Assembly: GCF_035046485.1 (NCBI RefSeq)
Contig: NC_085138.1
Span: 339,834,263-339,898,262 of the forward strand
DNA from: Aedes albopictus
Lineage: Eukaryota > Arthropoda > Insecta > Diptera > Culicidae
Length of the DNA stretch: 64,000 nucleotides
Direction: 5' to 3'
The position numbers and the translations under genes are program-made. Positions within the stretch are counted from its first letter, which is position 1. Each line of letters begins with the position of its first letter. The notes under the pieces were generated by a model. It did not search any database. It was given only the letters and a program-made list of their open reading frames with translations, and had not been told where the DNA came from. Shown here piece after piece: positions 32,932-43,805 of the stretch.

Positions 32932-33779
32932 TTTTTTATTAAAGACGCTTTAACCTCGCCGGTCATTCGCGTCATACTTTATTCATATTAGTTTACAATA
33001 TTTTGTGAATACACATAAGTTTTTTTTTACAATATTTTGTACAAATCTATTGCTTTGATGAAACGAACAATTTTATCTTCTTTTCTTTTGTCATTTTGCA
33101 GAACATTTTTAGTGTACCAGAAATACCGATAGATTTTCTTATTTTATCGTATGTTTTACAATCCAATAACAAATGTTTTATAGTAAGTCTACAGTTACAA
33201 GTTGAGCAAAGAGGGGTATCGGCATACGGAGTGAAAAGAAAATCGTGTGTAACGCGAGTATGGCCAATCCTGATCCTGGTTAGAGCTTTCTGATCATATT
33301 GATTTGTTTGATCTTCCCATTTAAAAACACTCTCTTTAATTGTATTAAGTTGAGTACCAGGATTGGCTGAACTCCATTCTTGTTGCCAAGAATTCCAAAT
33401 AATTTTTGTTAAAAACAGTCTAGCATCTCTTCCAGGAAGTTTACCAGCAGTTAAGTTAGATGATCTTCCATCCTTAGCCAATTTGTCTGCCATTTCATTG
33501 CCCAATATTCCGACATGCCCAGGAAGCCAAGCAAATGTAATTTCTTTATTTTTAATCATTTCTTCGCAGTGTTGTTTCCAGGGGTGTTTTGAGAATCCTT
33601 TCTCTAGTGCTCTGATGCTACTAGCACTATCAGTGAAAATTACAGTTTTACAATCTTCGGGTGATTTTTGGATGGCAGCCTTTATTGCCATTACTTCTGC
33701 CGAAAATACCGAGCATTCATCATGCAATCGGCCCTTCTCAGAATAATCTTTTGAGTGAACTCCGTACCCGGTTTTCCCG
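32932..33779 (-). mobile_element. 5'-truncated LINE insertion with an 11-bp target duplication
   Basis: The direct repeat AAGAATTCATT (32921-32931 and 33780-33790) flanks the element. Its 3' end is an AATAAAAAAAA tail facing left. Only the RNase H end and the 3' UTR survive, the typical outcome of incomplete target-primed reverse transcription. Confidence 0.88.
33047..33779 (-). CDS. LINE RNase H domain and C-terminus (partial ORF2)
   Basis: The frame is open from the truncation point: GKTGYGVHSKDYSEKG, then SVFSAEVMAIKAAI (the RNase H Glu), VIFTDSASSIRAL (Asp) and WLPGHVGILGNEMADKLAK (the terminal Asp block). The C-terminal Cys/His segment is PLCSTCNCRLTIKHLLLDC. An RNase H domain in ORF2 is found in the I, R1, Loa and Outcast-type LINE clades; I cannot choose among them. 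There is no start codon of its own. About 240 codons survive without a stop, so it is young. Confidence 0.88.
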
Positions 33780-33790
33780 AAGAATTCATT

Positions 33791-34138
33791 GCGCTGCCCT
33801 TCTTTAGAGGCAATTCACGCTAGCAGCTGATGTATCTTGCCATCATGTTGCCCCAACCCATACCTCGTGAACTAGACCATTGTTTGGGAACTAGACAACA
33901 AGGTAGAGCCAGTAAAAATATATATTTTTTTTTTCAATTCGTAAATTTAGATAGGCAAGGCGTCAACCAAAAAATTGAACGTGGAGACCCATTTTTGTGA
34001 GTTTCTTTATTTACATTGAAGGTAACCATGCATCTAGATAAGCCTTCAGCGAATCTGAAGAAGTTAAGGTGGATAACATTTAAACTGGCAGTTTACGATG
34101 TCTGACCTTCGTGTCTTCTGCCGATATACTGCCAACCT
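33791..34138. other. No gene seen
   Basis: Unrecognised sequence between the LINE target duplication and the TACAAGT-rich element. Confidence 0.35.
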
Positions 34139-35294
34139 GGGGCCTGTAGCATAATGAAAATTTTACTAATAATATTAGTCTTGTAGCTTGTAACTTATAA
34201 TTTTCTGTTGCATAAAAATACTGCAAGTACAAGTTACAAGTCCAATACTACAAGTCGGTTGGACTAATATTATTAGTAGAATTTACAAGTGTATGTTGCA
34301 TAAACAAACTACAAGTATAAAATATTAGCTGTGACTTGTACTTTTGATTACAAGTCTCAAAGGTCTTGTAAAATAATTTACAAGTTAGATTTAAAGTGTT
34401 GCAGAAGTCATATTTAGTTTTGAATATATCGATTTACCATTTTGATGAACTCAAAAGATATTAATTATCTAACATGTCAACCTTAATTCCAGTTTTCGAC
34501 GATTAAATTTGGCGGTATGTATTCGAAACTCATTGAAGAGAAAAATACACTTTGTATCCTAAATATAATTTCTGCTGAGTCTCTCAAGTTCTCCAAAGTT
34601 TCCAATACCCATCTTTGATAAGAGGTTCTTGGTAAAATTACATATTATGGCCACTGCATAAGCACAGGTAAAGTTGCAGATGCGAAATAAATTTGAATCA
34701 ATTGCATCATTAAGGTAATCAAGAGCTACAATATACATACACTAAGTCGAATCGAGTTGCGACATATAAAAGTAGGTAAAAGCTAAATTTTTGCATCCCA
34801 GATCACTTCGGATTTTAACAAGAAGCATAATACATGTTGCTAAATCTTTATACATTGTTTTTCAACCAGTACTATTAAATCTTTGGGACATTTTACTATA
34901 AATCTAGGTACTTGCAGTACCATACTTTGTAAAAAAATATTTCGTCAGAGCGGCCGAAAATTATCCAAACAGCAAATGCTTTTCTTCATATATCGTATAA
35001 AGAATGCAAAACTTCGGAATAAATGAAGTTATTTCCGGATGTTACGCGGAAAATGCAGAATATAAACAAACATCAACTGCCATTTCAAATTAATAGTGAA
35101 CTGTCGGATGAATTTTGACAGGTAAATGAACCAAAACAACTTGTATTTTCATGGTCACTAATATTACAAGTGCTAATAATATTAGTGGAAAATTGAGCCT
35201 TTATGCAACACAAATTATTAGCACTTGTAATATTAGTACTTGTAACTTGTAACTTGTAGCTAATATTATTAACCTGATTATGCTACAGGGCCCT
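34139..35294. mobile_element. ~1.16-kb element with TACAAGT subterminal repeats
   Basis: The ends are inverted: GGGGCCTGTAGCATAAT at the left and ATTATGCTACAGGGCCC at the right, each followed inward by TAATAATATTAG. Within ~230 bases of both ends TACAAGT or ACTTGTA occurs many times in both orientations. The middle has no coding capacity. This layout fits a non-autonomous DNA transposon with clustered transposase sites. Confidence 0.78.
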
Positions 35295-37666
35295 GGTGTC
35301 AACGGCCGTTGAAGTCACGCTCATGTTGGACCAGATATAGAAACAAAACCTTAAAAGGAAGAAGAGTAGATACGTTTTTTCAACGCTCACGCTACGCCAG
35401 CCAGCGCGCTGCAGCGTTGGGATGTCTGCCAAAGTTGAGTCGATCACTTGTCTGATCTGTGGAGATCCGGATCGAATGAAGAAGAATTTCGCTAGTTGTC
35501 ACCTGAAAATGTGCGGTTGCAATTCTGAAAACATTTGACATGCGCTAATGAAGCAGTGCTTCGCGGTTGAGAATGTCTTGATGTATCGAAGTTCAGAACT
35601 GAACGAATACAAACGGGCAAGGACACTGAGGCTAGTTGAAAGTGGATTCGAGCCAGGCCTTCTGTGGTTCTAGGATTACGTACACAGATAAAAATAATGG
35701 TATTTACACGTCAAGTAAACTTAATTTTAGTCATGTAAACTTAGTGTTATGAAGGTTTACATGATATATCATGTAAATTTGTGTTATATGTCATGTAAAT
35801 ACTCAGAGTCATGCTGAATTACATGACATATGGTCGACGTTAAGTCAGAGGGGACCAAGTAACAAAATTGACAAAAATTAGATTTTTAGGGCATTTGATT
35901 AAGAATTATTTAAGTTACTTGGAACATTCACCCAATTTAGTTAATGTTACAATTAACGAGAGTTATAGCACAATTTTCTTTTCATTGAACTGTAAAAATC
36001 GATAATAGTGTGCAGTCAGAGTGGACCATATGCTTGATGTCAAGAGGGTTGAAAAAATATATATTGGTTAAAATCCAATAAATAAAATAGTTCATCAATT
36101 TGATACGTTTGCAAATGCAACAAAATAGGATTGTTATTAGAAAATCCGCGTGTTTTAGTACATTTTTTTTTCAAATAATTATTTCATTACATTGCAAACT
36201 TTATATAATAATTTTTAAAATCGTAGCACATACAATTTACGTCAATTTTACTGACATGCAGTTGACAATATCGAAACTACACATTTAAATTAACTTTTAA
36301 ATATGTGTTCAATTTACCCCCAACGATTATTCATTTTACCCTCACTGGTTTTTGCTTCTCGGTTTGCTATCATTTTTTGCAATCGAAAAAAAATCAAGGA
36401 AACAGTAATTTTGAGCATTTTTTTTTCTTATAGAATGTATAGAACATAATACCATCTACGATATTACATGTTAAAAAGAAAGATTTTAACTTATTTTCAT
36501 TGAAAACGACGCCAAACGCTTAGGGTTTTCATTTAACCCCCATTTCCCCTATAGTTCCGCAACGGGTCGGGGACACCTAGATCGCCCTAATGCAGATCAT
36601 CGGTGAAAGCGGCTTTTAGTTTGTAGAACGAATTATGGGTATCCAGTGGAAGACAACTGAGGATGTTCTTGTATTCTCCAACGAAATCGATATGGTCATT
36701 ATCATTGTCATTGCGAGCATTCTGCGGAATTGTAATAAACTACTTCGACCCGCTGAGAATTCTTTCCCATTTCCTCATCCATGGTTGCGTTTTTATTCAG
36801 GACATTGGGTGTACGAAAGCTGGATGGGATGACACGGTGGATGAACAGAATTTGCTATCTCCGATTTCACCCAACCCAATGTAGGTTTATGAGGCAAATA
36901 GCAGGAATAAGTTAAGATTTTTTGAAAATCAATTGTCCATGCATCTTGAACGGGAACCAAGAAGGGGACTTAGATAACAAAACATAAATATAAAAAAGTA
37001 CATCTAACTTCGACCCTGGAATGTTTCTAAATTACTGCCTGGTTACTTTACGCAGGAAAACAGCAAAAGAAAACTGAGAAGTAAGCTTTGTCCCAATAGG
37101 GAGGTTATGTCCAAAAGAAGATAAAGAAATATTGTAGTTGGAGCCTCTGATCGTATAAGCTGAGAAATATTGTTATATTCGGTTAATAGCATGAAACGAG
37201 CTCACTAATAAAATAAACTCGCCACCAGAGCCGTGGTGTGCGGTTGGACATGTTATTCCACACCAAGAGTGCCAGCCTAGGGGCACTGGAAAGGCCTAAG
37301 GTTAGAAGGAAACAGAATGATGCTATTTTTTCTTGATTGTTCTCAAGATTTCATTATTTACAGTAGTAGTAGCTAAGATTGATCATGTGTTTATTTATAT
37401 TCTTCAGTATTCTCAAAAATTCAGATTTCGCTAGATTATTTTAGATATTTATCATTATGTTACCTGTGAATTTAGCTACTTTTTCTTTTGAGGAGCTATT
37501 TTAGTTTTTTAAATAAGCAAAACCACACTAATAAACTTTAGAAATTCTAGTGAAAATTTCTCTAAACTAAACATTCGTACTACGAAATGTCCGAGAATTT
37601 ACTTCGCATTTATTGAAATATTTTACAGTGTTTACTAAAAATGTTTTGAATTAAACATATTCAGAC
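35295..37666. other. 2.4 kb without a recognised gene
   Basis: A 38-codon frame at 35422-35538 contains CLICGDPDRMKKNF followed by SCHLKMC, a Cys/His pattern, but it is too short to call. At 35730-35830 the phrase CATGTAAA recurs in both orientations. Around 36580-36880 a minus-strand coding-like patch has several stops and is not identified. The rest is AT-rich. Confidence 0.4.
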
Positions 37667-37719
37667 AATGCTGTTTCAGTTCATCTCATTGCAGCGTACA
37701 TTTATTTGCTCAACATCAC

Positions 37720-38165
37720 ATTTAAGACAAGTCATCATCCACAATAGTACGCCACAGTACTCGGTTTGTGGCTGCCGCTCTGAAACGTCGGTCGCGCCCA
37801 ATGCTCGCCAGGTCACGCTCCACCTGGTCCGCCCATCGTGCTCTCTGGGCTCCACGCCTTCTTGTGCCAACCGGATCAGTAGCAAACACTAACTTTGCAG
37901 GGTTGTTATCCGGCATTCTTGCAGCATACCCTGCCCTCCGTATCTTTCCGGATTTGGCCACCTTTTGGAAGCTGGGGTCGTCGTAAAGTGCAGCCAGCTC
38001 ATGGTTCATCCTTCTTCGCCACACAATGTTCTCCTGTACACCGCCGAAGATCGTCCTTAGCACGCATCGCTCGAAAACTCCGAGTGCTTGCGGTCCTCCT
38101 CGACCATGGTTCATGTCTCGTGTCCGTAGAGGACCACCGGTCTTATTAGCGTACATGGTGCATTT
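37720..38165 (-). pseudogene. RTE-like LINE reverse transcriptase C-terminal fragment
   Basis: On the minus strand LGVFERCVLRTIFGG, WRRRMNHELAALYDDPSF, KIRRAGYAARMPDNN and PVGTRRRGAQRARWADQVER form the conserved C-terminal end of RTE-like LINE proteins, widespread in insect genomes. Upstream the frame changes (the expected VLYGHET sequence is in another frame), and there is nothing of the catalytic RT. A dead, truncated copy. Confidence 0.8.
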
Positions 38166-39022
38166 GGTGCGTGGGTGAATCTTTTTAGACCATCCAATTG
38201 TTATTTCCCGTAAATGTTTATTTGGACCTAAACTCTTGCATATCTAGCAGAAATCTTTCAAGTCGTTCTCATCCGAAAACAGTCAGTTTTTTTAAGTTTT
38301 AATTTTCTCAAAATAAATTTAATATTCCAGAAATTCGTTCTTAAACTTTACCAGTTATTTCTTCGGCATTTTGCTGGGCTCCCTTCAGAAAATATTTCAG
38401 AATTTCCTCAAGAGACTTCTTTGAACAATTTGATAAAAATTCCTCTAGAAATTCTCTCTAAAATTTCCTCGGAGTCGTTTCAAAACAAAATCTTAAGATA
38501 TTTTTTAAAATTGAATTTTCTTGAAGGATTCCCTTACAAATTCCTCCAGGGAGGCTTTTAGAAAGTTATCTAGGGGTTTACTCAGAAATTAGTCTAAGGA
38601 TTCCTCCCGATATTTTCCATGGATTTTATTGTATAATCGTCCATAATTTCTTCAGAATTCCAAAGTTTTCTTCGGAACTCTGATCGATATTCCTGTAAAA
38701 TTATCTTTAAGGATTAGGTACCTACGTTGAATAGATTTTCTCAGTAATTCCTTCATGGATTCCTGTTGAAAATTTTGCTGAGTTTCCGTTAGAAATCCCT
38801 AGAATTCTTTCAAAAATTATTTTTTTTTAGAAAATCTTTAATGAATTTCTTTCGAAATTCGACCAGAGATTCATTCAGGAAGTCATCCATAGATTGCGTT
38901 GGAAAGAAGAAATCTATCACTCGCTTAGAAAATCTCCAGTTAATACCCTTCGAAATTGTTCCATGTTCCCTAGGGATTGCTCCGTATATTTCTGCTAGAA
39001 TTCCGCTAGAAAACCTTTCATG
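38166..39022. repeat. Degenerate TTCCTCCAGAAATTC-type repeat
   Basis: From about 38280 the sequence is a diverged array of short AATTCCTCCAG/GAATTCCT phrases with irregular spacing. The same pattern continues into the duplicated segment to about 39500. The resulting plus-strand frames (for example 38841-39188 and 39185-39601) are compositional, not genes. Confidence 0.65.
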
Positions 39023-40167
39023 GATATCCTTATGGACTCCTTCAGAAAATCATAAATTTGAAATTGAATTTCTCCAGGTATTTCGTTACAAAAACTGCCA
39101 TCCAAAACTTCTCTCAAGATTTCTTTTGGAATACTTACATGGATTCCTTCAGAACTTCATCCACAGATTTCTTCTACGATTTTTTTGAAGTACCCCGAAG
39201 ATTCGTTAAGAATTTTTTCTAGGGATTCCAAGTATTGTTTCAGAAATTCTTCCAGTGGTGCTTTACATTTTTATAGGCATTTCTTCACGAATTCCTGCAA
39301 GAGTTACTCCATGAATTCCATTGGAAATTCCTGCCGAAATTTCGCCCGGATTTTTGTCAGGTATTCCTCCGGATATTTCTGCAGGAATTCCCCCAGAGAT
39401 TCGTGCATAATTTCATTCAGTGATTCCAGCGGAAATTCTTCCAGAGATTCCAACAAAAACTCATGTAAAGATTTCTTCAGTTATTCCTTCTGGTTTTCTT
39501 CCATGTTCATGGTTCGTTTAAAAAAACGGATTTTTTTCCTATTTTCATTGCTGAGAAACAATTTGATTCCCTTTGGTAAAATTGTTGGTAAACTCTTGTA
39601 AAACCAATTGCACTCATCGCCGAAAATCGATAAAATAGATCGTTTGAAGATTCCTCATAACCCCTGAAACTCAATTAAGATTTTTGAAAACAAAATGCAG
39701 TTGAACAATTAATCCAGAAACAAAAGTTAAAAAAGTACTGTAAGATTTCCTGAAGAAAATTATGTATCATTTATGTTAGGAATCTGAAATTTCATTTTAA
39801 TTATTGTGCTGGTCTTCGTAAGATTCTTAAAATGCAAAATGTTTTCGTAGGGTAAATCGCCAATTGTTACAACAACACTTTAAGAAAATTAAAAAATCGA
39901 GCCAAATTTGTTTCTTCGAAACACCAAAATACGAAACTTTGAAAAAAAAAAAAGAATAACTACATACTTTAGCTAATTAACTACCATTAGTGGGGCACCA
40001 ATCTGGATGCTTGCCAATGGCGCCATGAGACCACGCTACTGCTCTGCAAAGAATCACAAATAAAGAGTGAGCTGGCTCGCTGGCTGATAATCAAAGGTTC
40101 CTAACCAGAGATGGAAACACTCTCATCGTGAATCAACTCGCGAGTGTAAAACCAACAAACGGTTTAC
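39023..40167 (+). repeat. 1.145-kb direct repeat, left copy
   Basis: It is practically identical to 61971-63116; the one difference I saw is the T-run near 39533. It starts GATATCCTTATGG and ends CAAACGGTTTAC. It includes degenerate repeat sequence, unrecognised AT-rich sequence and the first 62 bases of a hAT MITE (40106-40167). BEL copy B begins at 40168. Confidence 0.93.
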
Positions 40168-41165
40168 GCTGAACCAGCGACGTGTTTTTTCTCTCAGGTA
40201 AATTACACATAGTTCAGTATATGTTCGGCCGAAGCGACGTATATTCGATTCTAACCACGGTATTTCGACGTGTTTTCCTGTGTTTTCCTGCTCGGAGTGA
40301 TCACTATTGCCGGCAAGCCTGCCGTGTGACGCGAGCCTACCTGTTGGAGTGGACATCGATTTGCTCAACCATTGACCATTGCTGTTGGACTTGACACTGC
40401 AATCGACGACCGACGATATTTGGACGATTCAACCTAAACACGCGTTGCGCGTGTGACGTCAGTGATTGAAGAGGTGGCGCCATCAGTTACCTGTCCAGGT
40501 GAGTCACTTAGAACGTATATGTCACCGAAGCGGGACAACAGAAATTACACCCTTTAATAAATTGAAATCCTCTTCGACAAATCACTTGACACGATTCCCT
40601 GAGTGCACTTGACGTCACAATTTGCAATTTGGACTACTGCTCTTTTGGATTGCGCTCGATTTTGGGCTTTTGTGCCGCTGTTGGTTTCTCAGGTGAGCCA
40701 CCACAGTATATGCCCAGTCGAAGCATTCAATTTGGATATTACACCTAAAATTTTCCCTCTTTTGGATTACCCATCCTTAAAACTGGTTGACGTGACGTTG
40801 AGCATTACTATCGAGTTCAACCGAAATACCAATTTTGGATTGCGAATTGGATTACCGACTGGGAACAACTACCAGTTTGTGAAGGTAAATTACTATGGTA
40901 TATGGCCAGCCGTGGCCAGGCTCGTTGGATACTACATGCGTACCCCTCCTCCTCTTCCGTACATACACATACGAACTTGTGGTTTTGAGCTGTGCTGAGA
41001 CGATAACCGTGACGTCATCGACCAACCGTTGGAGATAACGTGTTCCTGCTCGCTGGACGTTCGATGGGAACCGCATTTTACTGTGCTAGGTAAATATACA
41101 CAGTATATGCCCGCCGAAGCTTGGGATCACGTGGATCACTACACCCTCCATCCTATTCTCGTTTC
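40168..41165 (+). other. BEL copy B leader with five repeated ~200-bp modules
   Basis: The core AGGTAAAT...AGTATATG..C..CCGAAGC occurs at about 40197, 40499, 40691, 40885 and 41089. Each core is usually followed by a GGATATTACACC-like phrase and preceded by a GACGTCA or GACGTGA phrase. Every core begins with a splice-donor-like AGGTRAG/AGGTAAAT. No LTR is seen at this end. Confidence 0.7.
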
Positions 41166-41188
41166 CTGCTTGAGTGATACCAACCAAC

Positions 41189-43237
41189 ATGGCACCTCGG
41201 AAGCCTGCATCGCTGAAGAACCTGGTGGTCAAGCTGCAAGAGATCCAGGCCGATTTGGACGACATTTTGGAATTCACCCAAAGTTACGAAGAAGATACTA
41301 CCGCTACCGATGTCAACATGCGCTTGATCAGATTGGACGAACTTTGGGAGAAGTACGGCGAGACGTTGGTGGAAATCAAGTGCCATGAAGATTACACCGC
41401 TGAAGATGAGACCTACAACGAGCAGCGTCTACTCTACAGCAGCCGCTACTACCGATCGAAGTCATCCCTCACGGACAAGGCAACGGAACTACAAGGTACA
41501 CCAGAGCTGAACCAGTCAACGCGTGCCAACGATTCAACCCTGCATGGCGCGCTGGACCATGTGCGCCTGCCGCAGATTAAGCTGCAGACTTTCAACGGCG
41601 ACATCGACGAGTGGATTAGTTTCCGGGATTTATTCACGTCTCTGATCCACTGGCGAATTGATCTTCCAGAAGTAGAAAAACTTCATTATTTAAAGGGGTG
41701 TCTTCAAGGGGAACCAAAGGCGTTGATCGATCCTTTGAAAATTACGCAGGCCAATTATCAAATCGCGTGGGACACTATTTTAAAACGCTATAACAATAGC
41801 AAACAGCTCAAGAAAAGACAGGTTCAATCGTTGTTTAGTCTGCCTTCGCTTTCCAAAGAGTCGGTTTCGGATTTACACGTTCTTGTTGAGGGGTTTGAAA
41901 GGGCCGTGCAAACTTTGGATCAGGTCGTCCAGCCAGCAGAGTACAAGGACCTTTTGCTAGTAAATCTTCTCACCAATCGTTTGGACCCTGTGACCCGCAG
42001 AGGATGGGAAGAGTTTTCGTCCACAAACGATAAGGATTCCTTGAAGGATTTGACGGAATTTCTACAACGAAGGATCCGTGTACTCGAGTCACTTCCAACG
42101 AAGACCGCCGAATCTAGGGGCGTTCATTCGGTGCAGCCGCAGTCTCAAAAGCAGAAGCAGACGACGGTGAAAACTAGCTACAGCACAATGCAGTCTTCAT
42201 CCGGAAAACGGTGCGTGGCGTGCAAGGAGAATCATTTTCTTTTCCAATGCGCCGCATTCCAGCGAATGTCAGTGGTTGACAGGGATGCACTGCTGAAAAC
42301 CCACTCTTTATGCAGGAATTGCTTTAAAATGGGCCATATGTCCAAGGAATGCCAGTCCAAGTTCAACTGTCGGAACTGTAATGGTCGCCACCATACTCTG
42401 GTGTGTTTCAGGTCGGAGAAGGATAGCTCTGCAAAGGTCGCAGCGGTTACTAGGGGCAGCCATCCTTCAATTCCAAGGGAATCCTCCGAGGCCAGCGAAG
42501 CTTCCGGATCGGGTTCGTCTCAGGTGGTTAACATGACAGCCACCGACATTTCGGTTTCTGGTGCGGCTCAACAGTATTCTTCGCAAGTCTTGCTAGCAAC
42601 AGCAGTCGTCGTCGTGGAAGATGACGAAGGAGGACGGTTTCCTGCTCGGGCTCTGCTGGATTCAGGTTCGGAAAGCAACTTCATCACGGAGCGGCTTAGT
42701 CAACGGATGAAGACCCACCGAGAAAGGGTAGACATCTCGGTGCGTGGGATTGGTCAGTCAGGGACCAAAGTCAGGCAAAAAATCCAGGCGGTGGTTCGCT
42801 CGCGAGTTTCTCAATTTTCGCAATCTATGAGCTTCCTTATTCTACCTAGCGTAACGGTGAATCTTCCAACTGCTACAATCAATACGGATGGTTGGTCGAT
42901 ACCTCCAGGGATCAAACTGGCTGATCCCGCCTTTTTCGAGTCTGGTAGAGTAGATATGGTGCTCGGTATCGAGTCGTTCTTCGACTTTTTCGAAACCGGT
43001 CAAAGGAAAACCCTAGGAAACGAATTGCCAACACTCAACGAATCGGTTTTTGGATGGGTGGTGTGTGGAGGCTTATCCAACTCAAGTCAGGATCTGCGCA
43101 TCACTTGCAACGCTTCCGCAACAGAGAATCTGGAATCTCTGGTTGCTCGGTTCTGGTCCAGTGAAGAGATTGGTCCGGTCAAGGTACTCTCACCGGAGGA
43201 AAAACGATGTGAGGACCTATTCCAAAATACAGTCTAA
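41189..43237 (+). CDS. BEL copy B Gag and protease
   Basis: The ATG at 41189 (MAPRKPASLK) is the likely start. The gag-like region has a coiled N-terminal segment and then LPQIKLQTFNGDIDEWISF, the start of the conserved gag domain seen in many BEL proteins. Cys/His clusters are CVACKENHFLFQC, CRNCFKMGHMSKEC and CRNCNGRHHTLVC. The aspartic protease motif is LLDSGSESNFITERL. Near the end, FGWVVCGG is a conserved BEL phrase before the RT. TAA at 43235 stops the frame, but the same frame continues with RNLEGRYTVTLPKEED, so this is a nonsense mutation in one long polyprotein. Confidence 0.9.
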   Translation: MAPRKPASLKNLVVKLQEIQADLDDILEFTQSYEEDTTATDVNMRLIRLDELWEKYGETLVEIKCHEDYTAEDETYNEQRLLYSSRYYRSKSSLTDKATELQGTPELNQSTRANDSTLHGALDHVRLPQIKLQTFNGDIDEWISFRDLFTSLIHWRIDLPEVEKLHYLKGCLQGEPKALIDPLKITQANYQIAWDTILKRYNNSKQLKKRQVQSLFSLPSLSKESVSDLHVLVEGFERAVQTLDQVVQPAEYKDLLLVNLLTNRLDPVTRRGWEEFSSTNDKDSLKDLTEFLQRRIRVLESLPTKTAESRGVHSVQPQSQKQKQTTVKTSYSTMQSSSGKRCVACKENHFLFQCAAFQRMSVVDRDALLKTHSLCRNCFKMGHMSKECQSKFNCRNCNGRHHTLVCFRSEKDSSAKVAAVTRGSHPSIPRESSEASEASGSGSSQVVNMTATDISVSGAAQQYSSQVLLATAVVVVEDDEGGRFPARALLDSGSESNFITERLSQRMKTHRERVDISVRGIGQSGTKVRQKIQAVVRSRVSQFSQSMSFLILPSVTVNLPTATINTDGWSIPPGIKLADPAFFESGRVDMVLGIESFFDFFETGQRKTLGNELPTLNESVFGWVVCGGLSNSSQDLRITCNASATENLESLVARFWSSEEIGPVKVLSPEEKRCEDLFQNTV

Positions 43238-43805
43238 AGGAATCTGGAAGGCAGATATACTGTCACACTCCCAAAGGAAGAAGACGCTGTGTCACAGCTG
43301 GGCGAGTCCAAGGAAATCGCTATCCGGCGTCTTCAAGGTACCGAGCGTAGATTGGGCAGAAATGCAAATCTCCACAAAAGCTATCACGACTTCATGGAGG
43401 AATATGAATCGATGGGACATATGGTCAAGGTGGAAGGAACAGCTTTAACAGCACAACGGCGTTGTTTCCTACCTCATCATCCTGTTTTCAAAGAAGACAG
43501 TACTACCACGAAGGTCAGGGTGGTGTTTGACGCTTCCTGTGCAACGTCATCCGGCGTATCGCTCAACAATGTGTTACTGACAGGACCGGTAATACAGGAC
43601 GACTTGAGGTCAATCATCATGCGGTGTCGTACCAAGCAGATCATGCTCGTTTCGGACGTCGAAAAGATGTTCCGGCAAATCTGGGTGCATCCGGACGACA
43701 GACCTCTCCAATGCATCTTGTGGCGCACCAACCCTCAGGACGAGATCAACGTTTACGAGCTCAAAACCGTTACGTACGGAACGAAATCGGCACCATACCT
43801 AGACC
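43238..43805 (+). CDS. BEL copy B RT, N-terminal half (after the stop, before the frameshift)
   Basis: In frame with the preceding segment: GRYTVTLPKEED, HHPVFKED, KVRVVFDASCATSSGVSLN and LLTGP, then VSDVEKMFRQIWVHPDD, which contains a catalytic Asp, and YGTKSAPYL. Just after APYL the frame ends in unrelated codons. The expected continuation (TLKQLA.DEE) is in the next frame, so a small deletion lies near 43800. Confidence 0.88.

Noticed and set aside
33096..33746. Plus-strand ORFs opposite the LINE RNase H
   Set aside because: Antisense shadows of the genuine minus-strand frame.
35422..35538. 38-codon ORF with a Cys/His pattern
   Set aside because: Too short and isolated to call a zinc-finger gene; mentioned only under its region.
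37215..37310. Possible tRNA-derived SINE
   Set aside because: No convincing A and B boxes or cloverleaf. No tRNA or rRNA gene was found in the window.
38841..39601. Two ORFs of 115 and 138 codons
   Set aside because: They arise from degenerate TTCCTCCAG-type repeats and recur in the duplicate at 61971; no domain.
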